Origin: a virus
Strand: one strand, 5' to 3'
DNA: 21,233 nucleotides
IMG/VR virus record: IMGVR_UViG_3300023184_000593
Location: 1-21,233 of that record
The translations under genes and the position numbers were made by a program. Under the pieces are notes generated by a model that saw only the letters and a list, made by a program, of their open reading frames with translations, ran no database searches and was not told the DNA's origin. How positions within the stretch are numbered: position 1 is the stretch's first letter; each line of letters begins with the position of its first letter. Shown piece by piece: positions 14,040-21,134 of the stretch.

Positions 14040-16502
14040 TTACTCCTGCTTGAGTAAGAAGTTTTCAAACTCACGTGCTAGCTTTTGATCAGCTGATTCT
14101 TTAACGTACTTGCCGCCGTATGTGCGCTTGCGTGACTCGTTGGTGCCTGTCCTAACAGGTGCCGGGATCGTGTGTGGGTCAGTACCTGATGTATTTGCGG
14201 CTTGTGGCCCTAGTGCAGGTCTGGCTTGTGATGTAGCTTGCGGTACCGGTGCGGCAGCGGCTGCTGGAAAATGTTGATCTAGTCTATCACGAATGTACTT
14301 GACCATTGCAGGTTGCATACGGTTATCCATGCGTAGCAATGATCTCATCATATCATCAATCTCTTGGTCAATTTCACGTTTTACGGCAGCTTGGGATTGT
14401 TGTCCACCTGCGGCACCACCTTGTTGTCCACCTTGTTGTCCACCTTGTTGACCATCTGCTTCGCCGCCAGCGGCACCAGCGTCAGCACCACCTGTCATGG
14501 CAACTGTGCCATCAGCGTAAGTACGTGCATTTCCTTGTGCATCAGTTGCAACTTGTGGTAGGTTAGGTGCAGGCAATCCCAGTTGTTGATACACTTGTGT
14601 TATCACATCATTAGGAACTTTTAGACGTTGTAGCACTTGTTGTGCAATTTGATCTGAGTCTGTAGGACTATTTGCATCTTTCCAATGACGCTCTAGGCCA
14701 GCGGCAGTGACTTTAGTGGTCATATCTTTCCACTTGTCTTTGATCCAGTTACCCGCACGTCCCAGGCTAGTTTCAACACCTCTTGATGCTCCTGTGCTAG
14801 TTCCACCTTTGTACTTGGTATCAAACTTGCCTTCTGGATCTGCTGCCAGATAAGGCATAGTATTTCCAGCTGGTGCTTGACCAGTAGCTAGTCCGCCTAC
14901 ATTGCCCCCAGGCAGGCCACCCAGTGGGCCAGCTGTGGTACTTGTGTTGCCAGCACGAGCTTGAGCACGGGCTTGGCGTTTGGCTTCAGCTTCGGGCGTT
15001 TGACTTTCAGGACGATCAGGGTTGACTGCTTCGCTGATACGTTGTAGGTTCATGAACAGTGTCATCACACCAGTTTCATTCATTTGTACTGAATTGCGTT
15101 TGCGTCCAAGACTTTCATTCAGTGCCCATTTGCGAACCGTGGTCTCTTTGTCTACCATCAGAACTGTAGGCAATGTGATAAGTTGGATTCCTTCTAACAC
15201 ACCACGGCCTGCTTTGAACTTGAAAGTTTCTGGCAGGCGATTGGCAATGATATCGCCGCCACGCTGAACGGCACCTTGAGCAGCCTTGGCCGCTTGTGCA
15301 GATTTATTGGCAATGGTACCAATAATGTCATTACCTCCGGCTGCTGCCTGCGCAGGCGCGGTAGCACTTTTGGTTGCTACTGCTTTGCCTGCACCTGCTT
15401 TGGCATTGGCAACAGCTTTGGCGGCCATACCACCATCTGCACCATATTGGCCTGCCTGTTGCTTGTTCAAAATATTCTGCGCTGTCATGGCATTGTCGCC
15501 TTGGTACGCACCTTTGTAGGCAGCGGCATCAATATTCTTTGGCAATACAATTTGATCACCCGGGTTAATCACGTTAGGATTACCGTTGGGGCCAAACTTG
15601 CCCGGATTTAGTTTTGCTATTTCATCAGGATTTACTTTGTATTTGTCAGCCAACTGACTCAAAGTGTCACCTTTTTTAATTGCAATAGCCTGTGTCTCTG
15701 CGCCAGGGGCAACAGGGGCATTAGGTGGCACTACTTCTGTGCCACCGGTTGACGGTACTACTGTTTCACCACCCGGTGTTACTGTGGGCTTGTGGAATGG
15801 GTTTAGTGTGCTTGGGTCAAAGTTGTGAACAGCATCTGTTGCTGATTTCACGCCGTGCTGTACTGCATCCGCGGCAGATGATATACCTTGTGCGGCAGCA
15901 TCTGCACCTTGCACAACAGCTTTTGCACCTAGTGCTGTACCTGCGGCACCTAGGCCAGCACCAACTGATGTGCTGAATTGTTTTCCTTGCACCATGCTGT
16001 CAATCATCTTGATAGCACCTAGTGCCACAACTGGGCCTGCGCCGCCAGTTAGTAAACCTGTCAGTACACCGGCCACGCCCCAGAAGAACTTACTGGTAGT
16101 TGGATGTTTTTGTACAATTTGTTTGTATTGATCCAGCGCACGAAGCACAGTAGAGCCTTGTGTGCTCTTGCCCATGCTGGCTGATGCTTTTCGCTTCAGG
16201 TCATCAAACATACTATCCACACCCTTGACTGGTGTAGTGTCTTGTAGTGCTTGTGCCAGGCCTTTGATCTTGGCACCAACGACGCTGGCCATTTCGCCAG
16301 CTTTGCCTATCATGGTGCGATTGCCGCCGCCGTCTGTCATTGCTTGTTCAATGTTGGTAAACAGCGTGAAGCGTTCACCCGGATTGAGATCCTTGCCTTC
16401 TGTTAGCTTGTTTAACTCACGAGCAAAATTGTATGCTTCCTTGTATATAGGATGCGCTTCTGCTACTAGGTTAGTCTTCGTTGTTAGATGATGGGCTTTC
16501 AC
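14040..16502 (-). CDS. Large LysM-domain late protein (820 aa)
   Basis: The largest gene here. I chose GTG at 16502 (MKAHHLTTKTN) because AGGAGA stands 7 nt before it; a GTG at 16550 would lack such a site and overlap the preceding gene by 80 bases. Parts in order: helical N-terminus; a Gly/Ala-rich hydrophobic stretch at about 139-194 (WGVAGVLTGLLTGGAGP) that could enter a membrane; one LysM domain at about 272-322 (IKKGDTLSQLADKYKVNPDEIAKLN); Ala/Gly/Gln low-complexity regions including a GGQQ tract; and a basic C-terminus (ESRKRTYGGKYVKES). LysM binds peptidoglycan, so a role at the cell wall during entry or assembly is likely. It shares the late operon with the nucleotidyltransferases. 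It may be an internal or tail protein that helps their delivery (inference). Confidence 0.85.
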   Translation of the reverse strand: MKAHHLTTKTNLVAEAHPIYKEAYNFARELNKLTEGKDLNPGERFTLFTNIEQAMTDGGGNRTMIGKAGEMASVVGAKIKGLAQALQDTTPVKGVDSMFDDLKRKASASMGKSTQGSTVLRALDQYKQIVQKHPTTSKFFWGVAGVLTGLLTGGAGPVVALGAIKMIDSMVQGKQFSTSVGAGLGAAGTALGAKAVVQGADAAAQGISSAADAVQHGVKSATDAVHNFDPSTLNPFHKPTVTPGGETVVPSTGGTEVVPPNAPVAPGAETQAIAIKKGDTLSQLADKYKVNPDEIAKLNPGKFGPNGNPNVINPGDQIVLPKNIDAAAYKGAYQGDNAMTAQNILNKQQAGQYGADGGMAAKAVANAKAGAGKAVATKSATAPAQAAAGGNDIIGTIANKSAQAAKAAQGAVQRGGDIIANRLPETFKFKAGRGVLEGIQLITLPTVLMVDKETTVRKWALNESLGRKRNSVQMNETGVMTLFMNLQRISEAVNPDRPESQTPEAEAKRQARAQARAGNTSTTAGPLGGLPGGNVGGLATGQAPAGNTMPYLAADPEGKFDTKYKGGTSTGASRGVETSLGRAGNWIKDKWKDMTTKVTAAGLERHWKDANSPTDSDQIAQQVLQRLKVPNDVITQVYQQLGLPAPNLPQVATDAQGNARTYADGTVAMTGGADAGAAGGEADGQQGGQQGGQQGGAAGGQQSQAAVKREIDQEIDDMMRSLLRMDNRMQPAMVKYIRDRLDQHFPAAAAAPVPQATSQARPALGPQAANTSGTDPHTIPAPVRTGTNESRKRTYGGKYVKESADQKLAREFENFLLKQE
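14416..14451 (-). repeat. Three tandem 12-bp repeats coding a GGQQ tract
   Basis: The unit ccaccttgttgt occurs three times in a row (the last with one change) and codes repeated Gln-Gln-Gly-Gly. It lies in the Gln/Gly-rich linker of the LysM protein and could vary in copy number by slippage without a frameshift. Confidence 0.85.
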
Positions 16503-16740
16503 TACGTATTCTCCTGATTCCACGAATAAATTTCTTTGGATCCTGAGCACGTATACTATTGAGCAAACGTCTTTCTAATTCAGAAGCAGACTCACTATCG
16601 TAGCTTTCGCGGATAGTGTTAATAAGGTTGATTGCACCTTGTATAACATGGTCGGCACGACTTTCCAGCACGTTTTCTTTGTCTTTATCGACAAAAAGGC
16701 TGTCAAGTTCTTCTAAAATGCTCTTAGTTTTCCTAAGCAC
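16471..16740 (-). CDS. Small charged helical protein, first gene of the late operon (89 aa)
   Basis: No family recognised. It starts with GTG at 16740, supported by GGAG at 16748-16751 (7 nt spacing). The protein is highly charged and helical (RKTKSILEELDSLFVDKDKE ... RRIRSESPSSNNED) with a basic patch KKFIRGIRRIR and an acidic/Ser tail. It overlaps the LysM gene start by 32 bases, so the two are coupled, and a late-type promoter CATAAATA lies 19 nt upstream. A structural, chaperone or regulatory role is possible; nothing visible decides. Confidence 0.72.
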   Translation of the reverse strand: MLRKTKSILEELDSLFVDKDKENVLESRADHVIQGAINLINTIRESYDSESASELERRLLNSIRAQDPKKFIRGIRRIRSESPSSNNED

Positions 16741-16759
16741 AGCAGGACTCCATTTGTAT

Positions 16760-16767
16760 TATTTATG
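16760..16767 (-). promoter_or_regulatory. T4-late-like promoter CATAAATA for the LysM/nucleotidyltransferase operon
   Basis: One mismatch from TATAAATA, 19 nt before the GTG at 16740, in the short gap after the helicase gene. It separates the early replication genes from the late operon down to 10567, inside which I saw no other convincing promoter. Confidence 0.68.
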
Positions 16768-16789
16768 TGGATCAGTGATTACGGAATAG

Positions 16790-18199
16790 TTACGAGTTCT
16801 GCGCTTTGATGCCTGCAAGCATACTTTTCAGCTTGCTACCATTTACGTCTGCTTTGATTGATGCAATTTCGCCTGTGTCAGAGTCTACATTGTCACTTTT
16901 GGGCACTACCCTACTGCTACTTTTGATCTGGTTCATGATGCTGGTAGCATGTGGTTGATACCCGCTGGCGTCTTCGCCCTCATCTGTGATACGCATGGTT
17001 TCAATGTTGTAAGTCAAATCAATCTTCATGCCCACACCTGTTGAAGAGCGAGATTTCATACACTGGATTTGGTAACGTCCACGCTCACGCATGGCTCTAG
17101 AAGTAAAAATACCAAACACATTATCTGCTGTGTTAATCTTTGAAATACCACCCGAGATATGACTGTGGTCAAACTCCACTTCTTCCACTGCACTACGATT
17201 CAGCTGGCTTGCTGTTACCATCAAGATGCCCAGCTCTTTGGCCAAGTTACGCAGTTCTTCACTCACGTACTTGTCTTTCACAAACAAGTCGTTGGGGCTA
17301 ACTTTGGCACTCACAGGCATGAGCAAGTCCAAGTAATCAATCATCATGAAGTCTACTTTCTTGCCTGTTTGTATCTGATACTCTTTCAAGAATGCACGGA
17401 TATCATTGATGTTGCTCTGTGCTGGCAATGCCTTGACCTGATAGCTACCAGACTTCTTGCCCACCATCTTGACCTTGAGTGTGGCTGTGTCAATATCCTT
17501 GCGGATATCTTTGGTACTGGTACTGGTCAGCATGGCATCTGTTCTCAAACTGGTTAGTTCTTCGCTAAGTTCCAAGCTGACATACACACCACTAAGTCCT
17601 GCTTGCACCCAGTTCAGTGCAATGTTCATCATGACAAGTGACTTACCTGATCCAGAGCCACCTGCAAAGATGTTCAGCTCGCCGCGACTGAATCCACCGT
17701 ATAATAGTTTGTCCAGCTGTGGCCAACCTGTTGATACTTGACCACCTGAGTTGAAGTATTTGTTGATACGAGCACTAGGATCATAAAAGTAATCTGTACC
17801 TAGATCTTTCTGCAGGCTGATTTGCACAGCATCTTTGATCAGCTTTTCCACAGGATTAAAGTCACCAGCTTCGATCAAGTCAGCGGCTTTGAGAATTGCA
17901 CGTTCTAGTTCTTTTTGTTTTGTAAAGTTTTCAAACTCTTCCAGGAACCAGCTGGTGTGGCCTTCGTTCATTTCTGGAATAGGTTTTAGTTCAACCTGGC
18001 ACGTGGCTCGAATTTGATCTACTGTGGGTAGTGTGTGATGATTGTCACTGTGTTCTTTGATAAACTTTGCGGCAGCTCTGATGCTACGGTCAAAGTTTTC
18101 TTCGTTGAAGATGTTCTGCACACGCACATAGCTTTGTGCATCATGCAACATCATTTCTAAAAATAGTTTTTGTAGGTCTGTGTTATAGTCTTTTGTCAT
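16790..18199 (-). CDS. Replicative DNA helicase (DnaB / T4 gp41 type)
   Basis: Hexameric 5'-3' helicase that unwinds the fork ahead of the phage polymerase and works with the primase. It has 469 residues, the usual gp41 size. An N-terminal helical domain (about 1-130) precedes a RecA-like motor: Walker A GGSGSGKS (180-187), Walker B FMMIDYLDLL with D288, and the DnaB-type H3 motif TASQLNRSAVEE; HISGGISKINTAD follows as in the family. The C-terminal tail (about 400-469) is Ser/Asp-rich and ends GIKAQNS, a likely contact site for partners. The ATG at 18199 overlaps the stop of the radical SAM gene (ATGA), so both are coupled to the primase. Confidence 0.95.
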   Translation of the reverse strand: MTKDYNTDLQKLFLEMMLHDAQSYVRVQNIFNEENFDRSIRAAAKFIKEHSDNHHTLPTVDQIRATCQVELKPIPEMNEGHTSWFLEEFENFTKQKELERAILKAADLIEAGDFNPVEKLIKDAVQISLQKDLGTDYFYDPSARINKYFNSGGQVSTGWPQLDKLLYGGFSRGELNIFAGGSGSGKSLVMMNIALNWVQAGLSGVYVSLELSEELTSLRTDAMLTSTSTKDIRKDIDTATLKVKMVGKKSGSYQVKALPAQSNINDIRAFLKEYQIQTGKKVDFMMIDYLDLLMPVSAKVSPNDLFVKDKYVSEELRNLAKELGILMVTASQLNRSAVEEVEFDHSHISGGISKINTADNVFGIFTSRAMRERGRYQIQCMKSRSSTGVGMKIDLTYNIETMRITDEGEDASGYQPHATSIMNQIKSSSRVVPKSDNVDSDTGEIASIKADVNGSKLKSMLAGIKAQNS

Positions 18200-19068
18200 A
18201 GTGTTCTACAAGTATAACTGCAAACAGGTGCAGGGTCAATTCTCATTTGCTCATCATATGAGCCTAATTGTTCTAGTACTTGGCTTAGTGTAGTGTTACT
18301 TATATTGTAGTCGTCCCGGTTTGCATGGAACTGACTCTTATAATGAAACACATGGTTGGCTGAGTAACAGCAAGGCGAGTACTGGCCGCCTGCGCCAATG
18401 TAGTGTTGGTCACCTGTGGCACACATTGGATCCATGTTACCTGCGCCACGATGCCAAATAATAGTCTGTTCCTGTGGACGTAGCGGATCGTCATCACCAA
18501 ACCTATTGCTAGGATCTAGTTTAAGGGTCATACCACGTGACTCGGCCATTACTCTGACTGCATCTATTTCATGTTCGTTGAAAGCAAACGGAACCATCTT
18601 CCAAACAACTTGTGCAGAGGTTTCACAAGCTGTACGCATGCCAGCGTCAATTGTGGACCAATCACTGTTGGTTCTGTATTGAGGACTAGTTTCTGGTAAC
18701 CCGTCCACGCTGAACTCAACAACATCATCTTGTGTTAAATTTTGTAGTGTTTGTTTCCACCATGCGTCAGTCCGGTAACTACCATTGGTTGTCAACACAA
18801 TACGGCCTCGCTGGTCTTTGATGTATGCAATTAGTTCTTCTAATCTACTGTAGTAGATAGGGTCGCCTATGTTACCACACAATCCCCATCGCAAACCTGT
18901 CACATCCATGTCCATGAACCGGACCAGCGCATCCAGGTCTAGGTCTTGATTGTGCCAGTTCTTTTGGCCAAATTTGTTTATAAACTGTGTGCGCTCACAC
19001 GCAGAACATCCTAGCACACAACGATTGGTTGGTTCTAAATGGAATCCAGTCAGTTTCATTGTTTGCAT
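18196..19068 (-). CDS. Radical SAM enzyme with possible auxiliary Fe-S cluster
   Basis: Predicted to cleave S-adenosylmethionine with a [4Fe-4S] cluster and make a radical; substrate unknown. The cluster motif C17-x3-C21-x2-C24 is in NRCVLGCSACERTQF, a GGEP-like SAM site is CGNIGDPIYY (64-73), and later motifs LTTNGS and EFSVDGL fit the barrel. C216, C233, C234, C283 and C287 near the C-terminus could bind a second cluster, as in SPASM or twitch-type enzymes. 290 aa from 19068, or 287 from Met4 at 19059, which would give a 4-base overlap with the primase stop. It sits between primase and helicase and overlaps both, which suggests a DNA- or nucleotide-related job, but peptide or RNA substrates are equally possible. 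It is a likely client of the phage IscU/IscA. Confidence 0.88.
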   Translation of the reverse strand: MQTMKLTGFHLEPTNRCVLGCSACERTQFINKFGQKNWHNQDLDLDALVRFMDMDVTGLRWGLCGNIGDPIYYSRLEELIAYIKDQRGRIVLTTNGSYRTDAWWKQTLQNLTQDDVVEFSVDGLPETSPQYRTNSDWSTIDAGMRTACETSAQVVWKMVPFAFNEHEIDAVRVMAESRGMTLKLDPSNRFGDDDPLRPQEQTIIWHRGAGNMDPMCATGDQHYIGAGGQYSPCCYSANHVFHYKSQFHANRDDYNISNTTLSQVLEQLGSYDEQMRIDPAPVCSYTCRTL

Positions 19069-20111
19069 CTCAATCGGATCTTCACAGGATTACGTTCCAC
19101 GCTGTCTATAATGCTTTTGAGCACAAACAGCTTGCCGTATTTTTCCACTGCCTTGGCCACGTCCTTGCACTCAGCATCGTCACGCCATACAGGAAACGCC
19201 ACACCCCAGCTGTACTCTATGGCTTTTTCAATCAGCATCATGCCCGGCCATACTTCTTGACCACGCTTGTCTGTGTGTCGATCAAAGTCAGGCACAACAA
19301 TAACATCACGTCCCAGACTTTCGATTATCTCTGCTTGTGTTTCGCTACACTCGTTGCCCAGTATAGCAACACCGTCTATGGCCATGGCATCAAATGGGCC
19401 TTCCGACACCACAACAAATCTAGCATCATCCAGTTGTCGATCCATGTTAAACACATAGTTACCGTCATGACTGTTGTGATATTTAGGCTTGATTCCATCT
19501 ACCAACGCTCTGGCAGTATAACCAATTGTCTTGTTCTTCCAGGTAAACGGAATTATCAATCGTTTGTCTAGATTGTAGCTGGACTCGTCAGTGATGTAGA
19601 AATCATATTTACTCATATCAATTTTACGACTGCTGACATATTCCACAGCATCAACCAGCTGAGTTGGTACAACATAATCTTCATCAGTTAGTCGTAGCAT
19701 GGTGGTCCACTGTGTGAAACTGGCGCTGTCTTCTGGCAGTGGGCGTGGCTTGTAAGTGACTTCGACTTCGGGCACAGGCGCACGTTCTTCTACTGGCACC
19801 AGCTCTTTGATACGCATGGCTTCCATGACCAGGCGCTGTACTGTGTTGGGATCTGCACCCAACCAGCCCAACAGTTTGCGAAACTTGAAGTTCATTGGGC
19901 GTCCAGGATAGAAGCCTGTTTTGAACCCACAGTTGAAACAGTGATAGGTTACGCTGCCATCGTGATTGGGTAACACGCCGCCACGTCGGCGTGTGTCTGC
20001 ACTTTCTCCGCTGTGGGGGCAACAAACCGCATTGAAGCTTATCCATTTATTGGATGTCTTTTTATGCGGCGGTAGTAGATTAAGTAGCTCTCGTTGGATC
20101 AGATCGTGCAT
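19056..20111 (-). CDS. DNA primase with zinc ribbon and TOPRIM domain
   Basis: Makes RNA primers for lagging-strand synthesis with the helicase two genes downstream. 351 aa from the ATG at 20111. The N-terminal zinc ribbon has C31-x-H33 in CCPHSGE and C58-x2-C61 in HCFNCGF; the TOPRIM core has E237 in VSEGPFDAMA and D275/D277 in VVPDFDRHTD; KYHNSHDGNYVFN is typical of this type. I reject the in-frame ATG at 20285 because its extra 58 residues overlap a divergent gene and look like non-coding translation, and because the sigma-70-type promoter lies at 20117-20145. That promoter ends 5 nt before the ATG, so the message appears leaderless. Confidence 0.93.
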   Translation of the reverse strand: MHDLIQRELLNLLPPHKKTSNKWISFNAVCCPHSGESADTRRRGGVLPNHDGSVTYHCFNCGFKTGFYPGRPMNFKFRKLLGWLGADPNTVQRLVMEAMRIKELVPVEERAPVPEVEVTYKPRPLPEDSASFTQWTTMLRLTDEDYVVPTQLVDAVEYVSSRKIDMSKYDFYITDESSYNLDKRLIIPFTWKNKTIGYTARALVDGIKPKYHNSHDGNYVFNMDRQLDDARFVVVSEGPFDAMAIDGVAILGNECSETQAEIIESLGRDVIVVPDFDRHTDKRGQEVWPGMMLIEKAIEYSWGVAFPVWRDDAECKDVAKAVEKYGKLFVLKSIIDSVERNPVKIRLRCKQ

Positions 20112-20116
20112 AGCGT

Positions 20117-20145
20117 ATTGTAACACACTTGTCAAGAAAAAACAA
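20117..20145 (-). promoter_or_regulatory. Sigma-70-like promoter for primase-radical SAM-helicase
   Basis: Minus strand TTGTTT (20140-20145), 17-nt spacer, TACAAT (20117-20122), then 5 nt to the ATG. A perfect TTGACA at 20130-20135 is also present but only 7 nt from TACAAT, so it is not the paired -35. Expected early transcription by host RNA polymerase. Confidence 0.6.
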
Positions 20146-20161
20146 GCGGTTCGTTTTGGAA

Positions 20162-20168
20162 CTAAATA
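20162..20168 (+). promoter_or_regulatory. T4-late-like promoter CTAAATA for the plus-strand gene
   Basis: The plus strand reads ACTAAATA, 27 nt before the GTG at 20196, nearly the same spacing as two late elements on the other strand. It lies back to back with the early promoter of the primase operon. Confidence 0.62.
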
Positions 20169-20195
20169 ATTTGGCGCACAAAATAGATTGAACCC

Positions 20196-20573
20196 GTGGA
20201 CGACAAACAAACAGAATTTATCAAGAAGTATCCCTTCATTAGTTACGTGGTGTATGGCGGTAATGAATATATCGGCATCATACAAAACGTGGATGATATC
20301 CTCACCACTGTATACGACTTCGGTAGCTTGAAAACCGAACTTGAAAAAACAACATTCCTAGCACTGGGTGAAACTTGGTGGTGGGAATCTAATAGAAGCA
20401 TACCAATCAACGTGTTCCTTAGAGCAGACTGGGGACCATTCCGCTACAGCCTTAAAACAATGAACAGCCGCGATGTGGAAATTAAATTTGGACCTTATGT
20501 GAGTCTAAAAGAAATTGCCGCAAAGAAAACCAAACGCCGTTCAATTGTGCTTGTTCGCAAGATCCCCGACTAA
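20196..20573 (+). CDS. Unknown protein, the only plus-strand gene (125 aa)
   Basis: No domain recognised. It starts with GTG at 20196; the protein begins MDDKQTEFIKKYPFISYVVYGG and looks like a compact alpha/beta protein (NEYIGIIQNVDD, WWWESNRSIPINVFLR) with a basic C-terminus (KKTKRRSIVLVRK). Small proteins with this YPF-YGG-EYIGII look are, from memory, common in marine T4-like phages. It has its own late-type promoter and runs against the replication genes; its last 33 bases overlap the end of the convergent DnaE-like gene. Late transcription through it could antagonise expression of the genes to its right. No clear Shine-Dalgarno site is seen. Confidence 0.75.
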   Translation: MDDKQTEFIKKYPFISYVVYGGNEYIGIIQNVDDILTTVYDFGSLKTELEKTTFLALGETWWWESNRSIPINVFLRADWGPFRYSLKTMNSRDVEIKFGPYVSLKEIAAKKTKRRSIVLVRKIPD

Positions 20574-21134
20574 ATTCATATTCACTATAACCAGGTGTGC
20601 ATACGCTACAGCGTGGCTCTTCTTGAAATAGTACCCATCATCATCAGGTTTGGTCCAAACTTCTTGTGCCACATCTGCCCAGGTCTTTCCAATCAAATGA
20701 CGTTTAGCAGGTCTGATAACTGCTAGAAGCATGGCCAGTCGCGGAATTGTATCCACTGGCTCCAGCATCTTTTTTAGCACACTCCAGTGATTGTTTACAT
20801 GTATTAGCTGTTCAAAGAACGCCTGATCTGTATTAAATCTTGTCCAGTCGGGTGGCGTATCCATTAACTGTTCTAGATGTGCTTCACTACGCACTTGCTG
20901 ATATAAGTTAACGTTAAGGAAATCCAGTTTCAAGTAGCCACGTCTTTCAGCATACTCATATGGCAAGCTGGCTAGTTTGGCAAACGGATCTTCTGGAATA
21001 TCTGTCACATACACGCCGGTGTTGTGCGCCACTAGTTTGTCTTCACGCAACATACTCGCAGGCACATGCTTGACTATATCAAGTATTTTCTTTCTGTCAG
21101 CAAAATCAATGTCAATGTCTGATTGGAACTTCAT
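20541..21134 (-). CDS. Mini DnaE-like protein (bacterial DNA polymerase III alpha remnants), 197 aa
   Basis: Short blocks resemble the palm and thumb neighbourhood of C-family polymerases in the right order: DIDIDFADR (6-14; DnaE PDxDIDF with catalytic D8 and D10), HNTGVYVTD (38-46; DnaE HAGGV), GYLKLDFLNV (67-76; DnaE VKFDFLGL, third catalytic D71) and YYFKKSHAVAYAHL (168-181; DnaE FNKSHAAAYAL). The family has over 1,000 residues, so the PHP domain, fingers and beta-binding parts are missing. There are no frameshifts or stops, and the ATG at 21134 is coupled to the upstream gene (ATGA), so this looks like a functional small protein rather than decay. A polymerase accessory or a stripped nucleotidyltransferase are possible roles. 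Confidence 0.7.
   Translation of the reverse strand: MKFQSDIDIDFADRKKILDIVKHVPASMLREDKLVAHNTGVYVTDIPEDPFAKLASLPYEYAERRGYLKLDFLNVNLYQQVRSEAHLEQLMDTPPDWTRFNTDQAFFEQLIHVNNHWSVLKKMLEPVDTIPRLAMLLAVIRPAKRHLIGKTWADVAQEVWTKPDDDGYYFKKSHAVAYAHLVIVNMNLVGDLANKHN

Noticed and set aside
14306-14566. His/Val-rich plus-strand frame
   Set aside because: Antisense reading of the GGQQ repeat region of the LysM protein, not a real protein.
16503-16550. Longer start (GTG at 16550) for the LysM gene
   Set aside because: It overlaps the previous gene by 80 bases and has no ribosome binding site, while GTG at 16502 has AGGAGA 7 nt upstream.
19480-19486. CTAAATA on the minus strand inside the primase gene
   Set aside because: No gene start follows within a useful distance; likely chance.
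20130-20135. Perfect TTGACA before the primase
   Set aside because: It is only 7 nt from the TACAAT element and no good -10 lies 16-18 nt downstream; TTGTTT at 20140-20145 has the right spacing.
20112-20285. N-terminal extension of the primase to an ATG at 20285
   Set aside because: The extra residues overlap the plus-strand gene and both promoters and precede the natural primase N-terminus.
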